The notes under the pieces are model-generated. The model did no database searches, was not told the DNA's origin, and was given only the letters and a program-made list of their open reading frames with translations. Below are positions 43,083-52,223 of a stretch of DNA of 64,000 bases, one piece after another. How positions within the stretch are numbered: position 1 is the stretch's first letter; each line of letters opens with the position of its first letter. Position numbers and translations under genes: made by a program. This DNA comes from Betaproteobacteria bacterium (GTDB taxonomy: Bacteria > Acidobacteriota > Terriglobia > Acidiferrales > UBA7541). The stretch is from assembly GCA_903970165.1 (NCBI GenBank), contig CAJCHZ010000078.1, forward strand, positions 1 through 64,000. The letters are read 5' to 3'.

Positions 43083-44948
43083 CTATTCCACCGTTACGGA
43101 TTTTGCGAGATTGCGCGGCTGGTCTACGTCACACCCGCGGCGAACCGCGATATGGTAGGCGAGAAGCTGGAGTGGAATGATTTCGAGCAAGGGCGCAAGA
43201 ATTTCCGGCGCTGGAGGCAGCTCGATGATGTGGTCGGAGGCTTCGCGAGCGAGATGATCTTTTTCCGTGGCGATGGAGATGACGATGCCGTCGCGGGCTT
43301 TTACCTCTTTAATATTGGACACGCTTTTTTCGTACCGCGTGACGGATTCGGGGTCGGAGTCATCGCGTGTGGCGAGGACCACGACGGGGAGGTTTTCGTC
43401 GATGAGCGCGTTGGGACCGTGCTTCATTTCGCCGGCGGGATAGCCTTCGGCGTGAATGTATGAAATTTCCTTTAGCTTGAGCGCGCCTTCAAGGGCGATC
43501 GGATAGTGGATGCCGCGTCCCAGGTAGAGGAAATCGGTGTAGCGGAAAAACTGCCGGGCGAGATTTTCGTAGAAGCCGGATTCTTCGGCTTGCAGAACGG
43601 TTTCCATTTTGTGGGGGATGCGAGTGAACTCCTGCATCAGTTTTACGGCCGCAGCCGGGGCGAGTTTTCCGCGCACCTGGCCAAGATAGGAAGCCAGGAG
43701 AAGAAGCGCGGTGAGCTGTGCGGTGAAGGCTTTTGTCGAGGCCACGCCGATTTCGGGTCCGGCGTGGGTGATTACGGTTCCCGCTGCTTCGCGTGTGATC
43801 ATCGAGCCCATCACGTTGCAAATGGCCAGCGTGGGCGAACCTTTTAGCTTAGACTCGCGCTGGGCGGCAAGAGTGTCGGCGGTCTCGCCGGATTGGCTGA
43901 TGCAGATGGTGAGCGTTTTGGAATCCAGAATGGGGTCCCGATAGCGAAATTCGCTGCCGTAATCCACTTCGACTTGAAGCCTGGCCAGGCGCTCGATCAT
44001 GAATTTCCCGGCAAGGGCGGAGTGCCAGCTTGTGCCGCAAGCCACGATGCGAACTTGTTGGAATTCGCGGAATTGCTGTTCGGTGATCTGCATTTCGTCG
44101 AGGAAAACTTTTCCGGAATCCTGCGAGATGCGGCCGAGAAGCGTGTCGCGCACGGCGCGCGGCTGCTCGAAAATCTCTTTTTGCATGAAATGCTTGTAGC
44201 CGCCCTTTTCCGCCATGATGGGGTCCCAAGCGACATGGTGAGCGGGGCGCTCCACCGGGCGGCCATCGTGATCCATCACGCGGACGCCGGATTGCGTGAG
44301 GACGGCGATATCGCCATCAACCAAAAAGAAAATTTGGCGCGTGTGCTCGAGTAGCGCGGGGATATCGCTCGCGACGAAATATTCGCCGTCGCCAAGTCCG
44401 ATGACGGAAGGCGGACCGATGCGGGCCGCGACAATTTTGTGCGGGTCGCGCGAGGAGAGAAACACGAGCGAGTAGATGCCGCGCAGATCCTTCAGAGATT
44501 TGCGGACGGCTTCTTCGAGGGGCACGCCGGCTTGCGAATTTTTCTCCACCAGATGTGCGACGACTTCGGTATCTGTTTCTGTGACGAACTTGTGGCCTTC
44601 GCGCTGGAGCTGCTCTTTCAGCTCGAGATAGTTTTCGATGATTCCGTTGTGAACGACGACAATTTGGCCCGTGCAGTCGCGGTGTGGGTGGGCGTTTTCT
44701 TCCGTGGGGCGGCCGTGCGTGGCCCAGCGGGTGTGGCCGATGCCGTAGGTGCCCTCGATGGGCGATTTCTGAATGACCTCTTCGAGGTTGCGGAGTTTGC
44801 CGGGTGCGCGCCGAATCTCCAGCTTGCCGTCGGGCGTGACGACCGCGATACCCGCAGAGTCGTAGCCGCGGTACTCCAGTTTTCGTAGTCCTTCGATAAT
44901 GACGGGCACAACCTTTTTCGGCCCGATGTAACCGACAATTCCGCACAT
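43083..44948 (-). CDS. glmS: Glutamine-fructose-6-phosphate aminotransferase (isomerizing)
   Basis: A 621-residue GlmS, the first committed enzyme of UDP-GlcNAc synthesis for peptidoglycan and lipopolysaccharide. MCGIVGYIG gives the N-terminal catalytic Cys after Met removal; the glutaminase domain (1-230) has [20 protein letters not shown]. Two SIS domains follow (about 290-430 and 460-600; [34 protein letters not shown]), and the C-terminus ends KSVTVE as in the family. AGGAG lies about 9 bases before the ATG. No glmS ribozyme was recognised in the short leader. Confidence 0.97.
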   Translation of the reverse strand: MCGIVGYIGPKKVVPVIIEGLRKLEYRGYDSAGIAVVTPDGKLEIRRAPGKLRNLEEVIQKSPIEGTYGIGHTRWATHGRPTEENAHPHRDCTGQIVVVHNGIIENYLELKEQLQREGHKFVTETDTEVVAHLVEKNSQAGVPLEEAVRKSLKDLRGIYSLVFLSSRDPHKIVAARIGPPSVIGLGDGEYFVASDIPALLEHTRQIFFLVDGDIAVLTQSGVRVMDHDGRPVERPAHHVAWDPIMAEKGGYKHFMQKEIFEQPRAVRDTLLGRISQDSGKVFLDEMQITEQQFREFQQVRIVACGTSWHSALAGKFMIERLARLQVEVDYGSEFRYRDPILDSKTLTICISQSGETADTLAAQRESKLKGSPTLAICNVMGSMITREAAGTVITHAGPEIGVASTKAFTAQLTALLLLASYLGQVRGKLAPAAAVKLMQEFTRIPHKMETVLQAEESGFYENLARQFFRYTDFLYLGRGIHYPIALEGALKLKEISYIHAEGYPAGEMKHGPNALIDENLPVVVLATRDDSDPESVTRYEKSVSNIKEVKARDGIVISIATEKDHLAREASDHIIELPPAPEILAPLLEIIPLQLLAYHIAVRRGCDVDQPRNLAKSVTVE

Positions 44949-45036
44949 GCGCGGGGTCTCCTGAGAAGCTAGGAAATTAGACTAGCACGGAGTCGCGCCG
45001 TGCCGGCGGGTTCGTGGACGAGATGTGCGAAGCGCG

Positions 45037-45414
45037 TTACGGTTGAACTGGCGTCTCCGGGCCGGGCTGCAGGTCGTACGAAATCAATTTATCGTTGGAA
45101 TCAAAATGAAAGCTGGCGCGGGCAGTGGCCGGTTGCAGCGTGTCCGTATCCACCTGGCGCACTATGGCGACAACCAGGGTTTTGTCGGGCGCACTCACGA
45201 TCCTGTAGCCGCGCGAGTTCAGGAAATACACGAGGCGAGACCTGGTGGTGCCGGCTGGAAGCTGTTTGTTGAGCATCTCATCGATCTTTTGCAGGCGAGA
45301 ATCGGAAGTGTGAGGGCTGTGCTTGCAGCCCGCGGTGGAGCTCAGAAAGAGAAAAAAGACAAAAGCCAGCGGTAACAGCGCTGTGGTCCTGGGAAGGTTG
45401 CGGTATGAGCGCAT
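45037..45414 (-). CDS. Small lipoprotein, unknown
   Basis: From ATG 45414 the product is 125 residues with a lipoprotein signal: hydrophobic core LLPLAFVFFLFLSS followed by TAGC at about residue 30. The mature part (LQKIDEMLNKQLPAGTTRSR, FHFDSNDKLISYDLQ) recalls small outer-membrane-assembly lipoproteins of the SmpA/OmlA type, but the match is weak. It starts 13 bases after the purS stop and is likely translated from the same transcript. Upstream starts at 45516 would overlap purS and spoil the signal. Confidence 0.65.
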   Translation of the reverse strand: MRSYRNLPRTTALLPLAFVFFLFLSSTAGCKHSPHTSDSRLQKIDEMLNKQLPAGTTRSRLVYFLNSRGYRIVSAPDKTLVVAIVRQVDTDTLQPATARASFHFDSNDKLISYDLQPGPETPVQP

Positions 45415-45427
45415 TTCCTTTGGCCGT

Positions 45428-45670
45428 TCACTCCACAATTTCGAAGCGGGATTCTTCGATGACCGGGTTGGTGAGGACTTCTTTCGAAATGCGTTCCACT
45501 TGCTGCGTGGCTTCATCGCGCGTCAGGCCTTCCACGTTGAGGACGAAAAATTTGCCCTGGCGGACGTCTTTGACGGAGGCGTAGCCAAGACCGGACAGTG
45601 CGTGCTGAATGGTTTGACCTTGAGGATCGAGTACGGTGCGTTTCGGCATCACCCAAACGTGTGCTTTCAT
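45428..45670 (-). CDS. purS: Phosphoribosylformylglycinamidine synthase subunit PurS
   Basis: The ATG at 45670 gives 80 residues, the usual PurS size: MKAHVWVMPKRTVLDPQGQT, LSGLGYASVKDVRQGKFF and a C-terminal RFEIVE. PurS joins PurL and PurQ in the fourth step of purine synthesis. purL and purQ normally sit nearby but are not in this window. A TATAAT with an upstream TGC lies exactly 6 bases before the ATG, so the mRNA is probably leaderless; no ribosome binding site is visible. A longer version from 45697 would include the -10 box and is unlikely. Confidence 0.9.
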   Translation of the reverse strand: MKAHVWVMPKRTVLDPQGQTIQHALSGLGYASVKDVRQGKFFVLNVEGLTRDEATQQVERISKEVLTNPVIEESRFEIVE

Positions 45671-45676
45671 GCGGTC

Positions 45677-45685
45677 ATTATAGCA
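45677..45685 (-). promoter_or_regulatory. Extended -10 promoter giving a leaderless purS mRNA
   Basis: On the minus strand TGCTATAAT (45685 to 45677) is a perfect extended -10 element. The purS ATG begins 7 bases after its last T, which is where transcription should start. No -35 box is present, consistent with extended -10 use. Confidence 0.6.
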
Positions 45686-45755
45686 TTGAGATTGCATCGA
45701 GAGGCTGCGCCAAGGATCATCGCGAAAGAAGCCAGATCATTTAGTGGCGTTCCAA

Positions 45756-46787
45756 CTAGTGGCGTTCCAATGACGACCCCGCCGTCTGTCGCAGCGCGCG
45801 CTTCTCCTTCGACGTGAGGAAAGCGTGGTCGAAACTCATGGCAACGAGTTGAGAGAGAGCCTTCTCGTCGAGACCCATACGAGCCGCGTTTTCGTATTCC
45901 GCGAGGAGCGTGGTATGGAACATGGCGGGGTCATCGGTCGAGAGCGTGACGGGGACATCGTTGCGCAAGAATTGCGGCAAGGGATGATCCGCCAGAGTCG
46001 CTTCCTTGCGCCCCAGCTGTTTCGCGAGTGCGCCCGTGCAGATATTGCTGGTGGGACAGATTTCGAGCGGTATTTTCCGTTCCGCAAGAAGCTCCATGAG
46101 CGCCGGGTCCTGGGCTGCGGCGATGCCGTGTCCGACGCGTTCCACGCCGAGCAACTCGACGGCCTCGCAGATTTTGTCCGGACCGCCGACTTCTCCGGCG
46201 TGCATCAGGAGGTGCATGCCGTAGTTTGAGGCTTGGTCGTACACGGGGATAAATTCGCCGGTGGCGATACTCATTTCGTCGCCGCCAATTCCGAACGCCA
46301 CAATGGATTTGGAGCCGCAGCGATGTGCGGCGTTCGCGACTTCCATGGCGGCATCGGCGCCGAATTGGCGAGCGGCGTCGAAAATCCAGTTCAAGCGAAG
46401 GCCGTGTTTCTCGAAGGGTTCCGTGGCTCGCAGGATGGCTTCGAAATTAGCCTCCGGCTTTTGTTTGCGAAGCAGCATCACGCCGACGGAGAGTGTTACC
46501 TCCGCATAGACCACGCCTTGAAGCAACAGATGCTCGCATAGGTCGCGCGCGATGAGGGCAAAGTCTTGCGGCTCCCTCACAAAGGAAGTGACCCACTTGA
46601 ATGCGTCGATAAAGCCAGTGAAATCACGATAGGTGTAGCGCCGGCGGACTTCGTCTTCGGAAAGAATAATGCCGTGCCGCGCCGTCAACGCACAGACCGT
46701 TGCGGGCTGAATCGAACCTTCGAGATGCAGGTGCAGCTCGGCCTTCGGAAGGGAAGCGATGCTTGCCGGTAGAGGTGACGTGTTCAT
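45756..46787 (-). CDS. add: Adenosine deaminase family protein
   Basis: A 343-residue TIM-barrel deaminase from ATG 46787 (a TTG three codons earlier is possible). Metal and catalytic motifs: KAELHLHLEGSI (HxH), LLMHAGEVGG (catalytic Glu in HAGE), VGHGIAA, and VTLSTDDPAMF (zinc Asp). It converts adenosine to inosine, although bacterial homologues also act on adenine or aminodeoxyfutalosine. It is the third gene after a permease and an S1/P1-type nuclease, with an 11-base gap, which suits nucleoside salvage. A 15-base tandem duplication of TAGTGGCGTTCCAA(C/T) overlaps the stop region at 45740-45769. Confidence 0.9.
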   Translation of the reverse strand: MNTSPLPASIASLPKAELHLHLEGSIQPATVCALTARHGIILSEDEVRRRYTYRDFTGFIDAFKWVTSFVREPQDFALIARDLCEHLLLQGVVYAEVTLSVGVMLLRKQKPEANFEAILRATEPFEKHGLRLNWIFDAARQFGADAAMEVANAAHRCGSKSIVAFGIGGDEMSIATGEFIPVYDQASNYGMHLLMHAGEVGGPDKICEAVELLGVERVGHGIAAAQDPALMELLAERKIPLEICPTSNICTGALAKQLGRKEATLADHPLPQFLRNDVPVTLSTDDPAMFHTTLLAEYENAARMGLDEKALSQLVAMSFDHAFLTSKEKRALRQTAGSSLERH

Positions 46788-46798
46788 CCGAGACAAAA

Positions 46799-47668
46799 TT
46801 AACGAGGCAACTGTGGCCGGCCGGCGTTGATCCAGGCGGTCAGCCAGTAGGAGGCGACGTCGGTCGAGGCTTCCGAGAGTTGCCGGATTAGCGTTGCGGC
46901 TGTCTGGTTATAAAAACGGTCGAAGTAGTCATCGTTGTAAGAGTAAGACTTTCCCGCGACGTAAGCATTGCGATCCGCGATGAGGATGTTTTCGAGCCAA
47001 CTGTGCGAGGCCAGGCAAACTTCAAAGGCGTGATCCGTCGGATCGTTGATGTAGGACGCGTCATTCGGACGCATGGGAAAGAAGGAGGAGTAGCGATCGA
47101 CCAAAGTAATGCCGAAGCGTTCGTTGACGCCCGTCTGCGCGGTCAACTTTCCGTCGAAGTTTTCCGTTGTGCTGAAAGGGTCGTGTGCTTCGGCAACGTA
47201 GTCCGCGAGAATCGCGGCGTCCAGCCTGGCTTCTTCCCAGTGGCCGGTGTGCATGTCTTCCGTCAGCTTCTGGCTATAGACACCAATTTCCCAGGGGAGC
47301 AGGCCGTTGGATTGAAGCTTCGACTTTCCAAATTTATCCACTGCTGCCTTATAGCTACGCGGGAGGGTGTCGAACGGGAAGCGGCCATACTTGTCGAGAT
47401 AGAGATGATCGTTGCGCTTTTCGGCGGGAGTTTTCGCAACTGCGTCCAAAGGATCGTTTACGTGCTGGAGCAAGAACCCGCGGTAGGACTCGAAGAAAGA
47501 ACGTATATCCTGCGGCAAAGTGTCGATGGCCTGGTTAACGACCAGCTTGTGCGCGCTGCGCCCCCAGGCGGAGACAGGCCGGGGCAAGAGCGCGAGAAGT
47601 GCCGCGACGCCAAGCAAGACAACAGCCCAATTCTTGCGTTCTCTAAGAAATCCCGGACGCGTCTTCAA
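46799..47668 (-). CDS. Exported S1/P1 nuclease- or phospholipase C-like zinc protein
   Basis: A 289-residue protein starting with TTG, whose codon overlaps the upstream permease stop (TTGA). The signal peptide ends at VSA (about 34), so the mature protein begins AWGRSAHKLV, placing a Trp at position +2 as in zinc-dependent S1/P1 nucleases and phospholipase C, where the N-terminal residues bind zinc. Further zinc-type segments are RNDHLYLDKYG, LADYVAEAHDPFSTTENFDG and DHAFEVCLASHSWLENIL. The fold suggests cleavage of single-stranded nucleic acid or phospholipid; with adenosine deaminase following, nuclease is favoured. That choice is inference. Confidence 0.8.
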   Translation of the reverse strand: MKTRPGFLRERKNWAVVLLGVAALLALLPRPVSAWGRSAHKLVVNQAIDTLPQDIRSFFESYRGFLLQHVNDPLDAVAKTPAEKRNDHLYLDKYGRFPFDTLPRSYKAAVDKFGKSKLQSNGLLPWEIGVYSQKLTEDMHTGHWEEARLDAAILADYVAEAHDPFSTTENFDGKLTAQTGVNERFGITLVDRYSSFFPMRPNDASYINDPTDHAFEVCLASHSWLENILIADRNAYVAGKSYSYNDDYFDRFYNQTAATLIRQLSEASTDVASYWLTAWINAGRPQLPR

Positions 47669-49209
47669 TTCTTATGCTCCGCGTTTGCCGCACGGAGCGT
47701 GCTATGCGTGCGGCCATAGAAATAGTAAATCACGAGGCCGATCATGAGCCAACTGACGAACCGGATCCAGTTCATGATCGGCAAGCCTGCCATCAGCAAA
47801 AGGCAAGTGAGAATGGTAAGGACCGGAGCGATCGGGCCGCCTGGAGCGCGGAATGCTCGCGGACGATTTGGTTCGCGGTAACGAAGAATGAGCACGCCCG
47901 CGGCGACCAGCGCGAAAGCGAAAAGCGTGCCAATGTTGGCGAGATCGCCCAGAGTGCCAATGTCCAGAAGGCCAGCGGGGACGCCGACGGCGAAACCAGC
48001 GACCCAGGTGGAGAAGTCCGGCGTGAGATATTTTCTGTGGACACGGCTGAAAATCTTCGGAAAAAGCCCGTCGCGTGACATCGCAAACCAGACGCGCGCC
48101 TGACCGATTTGGAAAACAAGCAGCGAAGAGATCATTCCCATGAGCGCGCCGATGAGGACCACGAGGCGAAGGCTCGAAATATGAAGTTTCTTGAGAGTGT
48201 TGACAACGGGAGCGGCATCATCCACCAGCGTGTCCCAGCGAACGAGGCCGGTAAGGACTACTACCACACCGATGTAAAGCACCGTACAGATAACCAGCGT
48301 GGCGATGATGCCGCGCGGGAGATCGCGCTGGGGATTTTTACACTCTTCGGCCGCGGTAGAGACAGAATCGAAACCGATATACGTGAAGAAGACGATCGAG
48401 CCGCCGGTGAGGATGCCGGGCCAGCCGTTCGGGGCGAACGGATGCCAGTTGGAAGTGTGAATGAATCGCGATGCGAAGGAGATGAAGGCCAGGATGGCGA
48501 TGATTTTAATGAGCACCATGATGTTGTTGGTTTCCGCGGATTCACGGATGCCGCGCACCAGGATCACGGTAAGGAGCATAACGATGACGAAGGCCGGCCA
48601 GTTGAAACCGAAATGCCAGCCAGCGCCGTAAATGTCGTTGCCTTGCAGGTCCTGAAGTCCAGATGGCAAATACGCCGGAGATATCCATCGAGGATTGGGA
48701 TGAAAGCCAAACCAATCGAAAAGATCCACGAGATGCGCGGAGAAGCCGACACTGACCGCCATGTTGCTGACCGCGTATTCAAGGATGAGATCCCACCCGA
48801 TGATCCAGGCAATCAGTTCGCCCATCGTGGCGTAGGTATAGGTGTAGGCGCTGCCGGCGATGGGAATCATCGCGGCGAGTTCGGCGTAGCAAACGGAGGC
48901 GAAGCCACACGCGATGGCGACCAAGACAAAGGAAAGTGCGATGGCCGGGCCGGCACCGGGGCGGCCAAACGAGGATTGGCGCGTGATGAGATACTGCAGG
49001 AGTGGGGCATTCAGGATCGAGGAGACTTGCATCTTCTGCCCGGCGATGGCGGTGCCGACGATGGTGAAAATCCCCGAGCCGATGACCGCTCCGATGCCCA
49101 GCGAAGTAAGGCTCAACCACCCCAGAGATTTCTTCAGTCGTACTTCCGCGTTCTCGCAATCGGAAATCAGTTGATCAATTTGCTTGCAACGGAAGAGGTC
49201 TGACGCCAC
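47665..49209 (-). CDS. Amino acid permease (APC superfamily, cationic amino acid transporter type)
   Basis: A 514-residue transporter with about 12-14 membrane helices. The first helix carries the APC signature GIGAVIGSGIFTIVGTAIAG, and the consensus YAELAAMIPIAGSAYTYTYA follows. The pattern AEECKNPQRDLPRGIIATLV is typical of this family. It starts at GTG 49209 and overlaps the next gene by 4 bases. The substrate is usually an amino acid imported with protons; a role with the nuclease and deaminase downstream is not obvious, and the transported compound may not be an amino acid. Confidence 0.92.
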   Translation of the reverse strand: MASDLFRCKQIDQLISDCENAEVRLKKSLGWLSLTSLGIGAVIGSGIFTIVGTAIAGQKMQVSSILNAPLLQYLITRQSSFGRPGAGPAIALSFVLVAIACGFASVCYAELAAMIPIAGSAYTYTYATMGELIAWIIGWDLILEYAVSNMAVSVGFSAHLVDLFDWFGFHPNPRWISPAYLPSGLQDLQGNDIYGAGWHFGFNWPAFVIVMLLTVILVRGIRESAETNNIMVLIKIIAILAFISFASRFIHTSNWHPFAPNGWPGILTGGSIVFFTYIGFDSVSTAAEECKNPQRDLPRGIIATLVICTVLYIGVVVVLTGLVRWDTLVDDAAPVVNTLKKLHISSLRLVVLIGALMGMISSLLVFQIGQARVWFAMSRDGLFPKIFSRVHRKYLTPDFSTWVAGFAVGVPAGLLDIGTLGDLANIGTLFAFALVAAGVLILRYREPNRPRAFRAPGGPIAPVLTILTCLLLMAGLPIMNWIRFVSWLMIGLVIYYFYGRTHSTLRAANAEHKN

Positions 49210-49383
49210 TCAGTGTCTCCGATAGCGTTACGGCAACGCGAGACGCCCTTTGCCGGGCACGCAAATTATGAGGAATGATTGCGCCTCAATGTACCCTGAG
49301 ATGCTGGCTTTCGCAAGAAACGGTAGTGCGCTAATTTTGCTCACTTGTGGGCGCAGGCTTGTGGACGGGTTACCGTTCCAAAA

Positions 49384-49402
49384 GCGGGAGCTGGGCTCCC
49401 GC
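49384..49402. repeat. Perfect hairpin GCGGGAGC-TGG-GCTCCCGC
   Basis: An 8-bp perfect stem with a 3-base loop, followed by ACTCC. Its form is that of a short dispersed repeat rather than a terminator, since no T-run follows. Only one copy was noticed in this window. Confidence 0.5.
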
Positions 49403-49715
49403 ACTCCAGATCGGGAATTGCGCTGGCTGTTCCAAGGTCGCGGCAGGCTGCTTTGTAAGTTTTGCATCTAAATGGTTTGGCTGCGTTGTAAGTGCTCACC
49501 TGTGGAAGATTATATATCTAAGTGTTAATGCTAATGGATATCGCGTCATGTGCGGCTATTCTGTTCGGCCTGCCCCCTCCCCTTATTTTTGGAAAGATGT
49601 GAAAGCAAAGGAGTTATAGGGTGGGGGTGTGCGAAGATGTAATTCCAGAGGGCTTGTTAGACGACTTGATGGCGTTCTTTGGGGCTTGCGGCTTTTCGGG
49701 GGCACCTGGGACTGC

Positions 49716-49735
49716 GGCGGACCGAAAGGTCCGCC
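49716..49735. repeat. Perfect hairpin GGCGGACC-GAAA-GGTCCGCC
   Basis: An 8-bp perfect stem closed by a GAAA tetraloop, a stable RNA fold. It is followed by ACTAC. The symmetric design suggests a REP-like dispersed element or a structured RNA downstream of uvrD. Confidence 0.5.
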
Positions 49736-49767
49736 ACTACGCAGTGTTACCTAACGTGTACTTTACT

Positions 49768-49784
49768 ACACTTAGTAGAAGTGT
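49768..49784. repeat. Palindrome ACACTT-N5-AAGTGT
   Basis: A 6-bp perfect inverted repeat with a 5-base gap, partly overlapping a second one (TACTA-CACT-TAGTA, 49764-49777). It lies about 40 bases past the uvrD stop codon and could be a binding site or a weak stem. No regulator can be assigned. Confidence 0.3.
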
Positions 49785-49824
49785 GTCAATAGAAAAAAGA
49801 CGCTTGTTTCGCGGCTCGAGTGGG

Positions 49825-52086
49825 TCAGGCTGGTTCGAGTTGGGCGTAGCGCTCTATGAATTTTTTTGTGCCGCGCCCGGGGAAACTTACGGAGACGCGG
49901 CGGTCTTCTTCGTCACCTTCGACGCCGACGACTGTGCCCAAGCCGTATTGGGGATGACGGACTTTGCGGCCGAGCATGGGATCTGCGTTGGCGCCTTTTT
50001 TTATGGAGGGCCGGCCGAAGGAACTTGTGGTTCGGGCAGGCTTGGGAGCCGAGACGGCTGGCGTGGGTTTGCCGCGGACACGGCGGAGGAATTCGTCGGC
50101 GGAATAGGAATACTCGGGATCGGGTTCGTAACGGCGCTTTTCGCCGATCTCGGCCAGAGAACCTCGAACCGTTTCCACCAGCTCACTGGGAATTTCCGCC
50201 AGAAAGCGAGAGGGCAAGGAAGCCCGTAGCTGTTGCTCGTTGCCGAAAATGCGGCGATAGACGGCGCGCGTGAGTGTGAGAGAAGTGCGGGCGCGGGTCA
50301 TGCCGACGTAGACGAGGCGGCGCTCCTCTTCGATGCCTTTTTCTTCGTTCAAGGAACGACCGTGAGGGCAGATGCCTTCTTCCATACCGCTCAGGAAAAC
50401 ATGATCGAACTCGAGGCCCTTGGTGCTGTGCAGAGTGATCAGAGTTACGCCGGGTTTGCCTTCGAAGGAATCGGCGTCACTGACAAGCGCGGCGGCGTCG
50501 AGGAAGTCGGTGAATTCTTCGCCCGCTTCCATGCTGTCGGCGACGGCGCGGGTCAGTTCTTCGAGGTTTTCGAGACGGGCGACGTCGTCGGGCGTGTTGC
50601 GGTCCTTGAGCATATCTATGTAGCCGCTCTCCTCGATGACGGTGTGGAGGAACTTCGCGGGCTCGTTTTGTGCAAGGGATTGCTGAAGATTGCGGATCAA
50701 GTCCTGAAACGCGCGCAGCGGCGTAACGGCGCGTCCGGCGGCGGCGCCGGAAATGAATTTTTCAATGGCTGACCAAAGCGGAGTGCCATCCACGCGCGCC
50801 GTCTCGCGCAGAGCGTCCACGGTGGTTTTGCCAATGCCGCGGGGAGGCACGTTCATGACGCGAAGAAGGGAAATGTCGTCTTCCGGGTGCATGGCCAGCC
50901 GGACGTAGGCGAGTGCGTCTTTCACTTCCGCGCGATTGTAGAAGCTGAAGCCGCCGACCAGTTTGTAGCGAAGGCCGCGGCGGCGAAAAACTTCTTCGAA
51001 GGCGCGGGATTGGAAATTGGTGCGGTACTCGACGGCGCAGGTTTGCGCGGAATCATCGTTCAAGATGCGTTCGAGTTCACCGGCGATAAATTCCGCTTCT
51101 GACTGGGCATCGCGAGCCTCGAAATAACGGAGGTTTGTGCCCGCCCCTTTGGCTGCGCTGAGAGATTTGCCGAGGCGCTCCGGGTTGTTTGCGACCACCG
51201 CGCCCGCGGCATCCAGAATATTCTGCGTGGAGCGGTAGTTTCGTTCGAGTTTTACGACGCGCGCACCCGGAAAATCGCGGGAAAAGCTGAGGAGAATCGA
51301 TACGTCCGCGCCGCGCCAGCGGTAGATAGACTGATCTTCGTCGCCGACGACGCAAATATTTTGCTTAGGACCAACGAGGAGCCGCAGCAAGTCATATTGC
51401 ACGCGGTTGGTGTCCTGATACTCGTCCACGTGGATGTATTGGAAGCGGGCCTGCCACTTTTCCCGGACAGCAGGAACATCTCTGAGCAGGCGCATGGTCC
51501 GGAGAAGCAGATCGTCAAAGTCAAGGGCGCTGCTTTTGTGCAGGAGTTTTTCATAAGCCGCGAAAATATCGGCCACACGGCGGCCGTCCTGGCTGACGGC
51601 CTCACCGCGCAGCATTTCCGGAGTCTTGGCGTGATTTTTCGCGTAGCTGATACTGCTAAGGATATTACGCGGGGTGAGGCTGTCGTCGTCAATCGCGAGG
51701 TTGGTCATTACGAGTTTCACGGCGGCGATTTGGTCGTCGTCATCGTAGATGGCGAAATCCCGCGGCAGGCCGGCGCTGGGCGCTTCGCGGCGCAATAGCC
51801 GCGCGCACAGAGAATGAAACGTGGAGAGCCATGGCTGCGCGGGAGGCACGCCGGCGCGAAGGAGAAGATCGGAGACGCGCGTGCGCATCTCCTCGGCCGC
51901 TTTGTTCGTGAAGGTGACCGCGAGGATCGCTTCGGCGGGCACACCTTTGGCGATCAGATTGGCCATGCGGAAAGTGATGGCGCGCGTTTTTCCTGTGCCA
52001 GCCCCGGCGAGAATCAGTACGGGGCCTTCCGTGTTTTCCGCAGCTTGCCGCTGTTCCGGATTCAGTTCTTCGAGAAGATTCAACAT
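49825..52086 (-). CDS. UvrD/PcrA-type DNA helicase
   Basis: A 753-residue superfamily 1A helicase. Motifs in order: Q-motif LNPEQRQAA (8-16), Walker A GAGTGKT (28-34), VTFTNKAAEEM (Ia), HVDEYQDTN (II, DEYQ), VVGDEDQSIYRWRGAD (III), LERNYRST (IV), LITLHSTKGLEFDHVFLSGM (V) and RRLVYVGMTRA (VI). The C-terminal 90 residues carry a PcrA-like tail with SFPGRGTKKF. It unwinds DNA in excision repair and replication restart. It starts at ATG 52086 with no obvious ribosome binding site. Whether it is UvrD, PcrA or Rep cannot be settled from sequence alone. Confidence 0.95.
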   Translation of the reverse strand: MLNLLEELNPEQRQAAENTEGPVLILAGAGTGKTRAITFRMANLIAKGVPAEAILAVTFTNKAAEEMRTRVSDLLLRAGVPPAQPWLSTFHSLCARLLRREAPSAGLPRDFAIYDDDDQIAAVKLVMTNLAIDDDSLTPRNILSSISYAKNHAKTPEMLRGEAVSQDGRRVADIFAAYEKLLHKSSALDFDDLLLRTMRLLRDVPAVREKWQARFQYIHVDEYQDTNRVQYDLLRLLVGPKQNICVVGDEDQSIYRWRGADVSILLSFSRDFPGARVVKLERNYRSTQNILDAAGAVVANNPERLGKSLSAAKGAGTNLRYFEARDAQSEAEFIAGELERILNDDSAQTCAVEYRTNFQSRAFEEVFRRRGLRYKLVGGFSFYNRAEVKDALAYVRLAMHPEDDISLLRVMNVPPRGIGKTTVDALRETARVDGTPLWSAIEKFISGAAAGRAVTPLRAFQDLIRNLQQSLAQNEPAKFLHTVIEESGYIDMLKDRNTPDDVARLENLEELTRAVADSMEAGEEFTDFLDAAALVSDADSFEGKPGVTLITLHSTKGLEFDHVFLSGMEEGICPHGRSLNEEKGIEEERRLVYVGMTRARTSLTLTRAVYRRIFGNEQQLRASLPSRFLAEIPSELVETVRGSLAEIGEKRRYEPDPEYSYSADEFLRRVRGKPTPAVSAPKPARTTSSFGRPSIKKGANADPMLGRKVRHPQYGLGTVVGVEGDEEDRRVSVSFPGRGTKKFIERYAQLEPA

Positions 52087-52223
52087 TTACCCGCAGTGTT
52101 CGAAAAGTGTGATGCCTTGTGATGTTAGCCGAGTGAACGGAACCGCGCAAATTAACGAGTTTTTCTTCAGCAATCCGAGAGAAAGTTGCCGCGAAGGCAG
52201 AGCGAGTGCGGCGGAAAGCGCGC

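Larger units (their letters stand above)
49210..49824. other. Intergenic region with several perfect hairpins
   Basis: About 600 bases between the permease start and the uvrD stop. Apparent ORFs here are shadows of uvrD or low-complexity. It contains perfect inverted repeats (49384-49402, 49716-49735, 49768-49784) and AT-rich stretches around 49500-49560. It is likely a landing site for short dispersed repeats. Confidence 0.6.

Noticed and set aside
48109-49203. 364-residue frame opposite the permease
   Set aside because: Highly charged, motif-free shadow of a transporter with clear membrane helices.
49621-50229. 202-residue frame at the uvrD 3' end
   Set aside because: Two-thirds is antisense to uvrD motifs and the rest is Gly-rich intergenic sequence.
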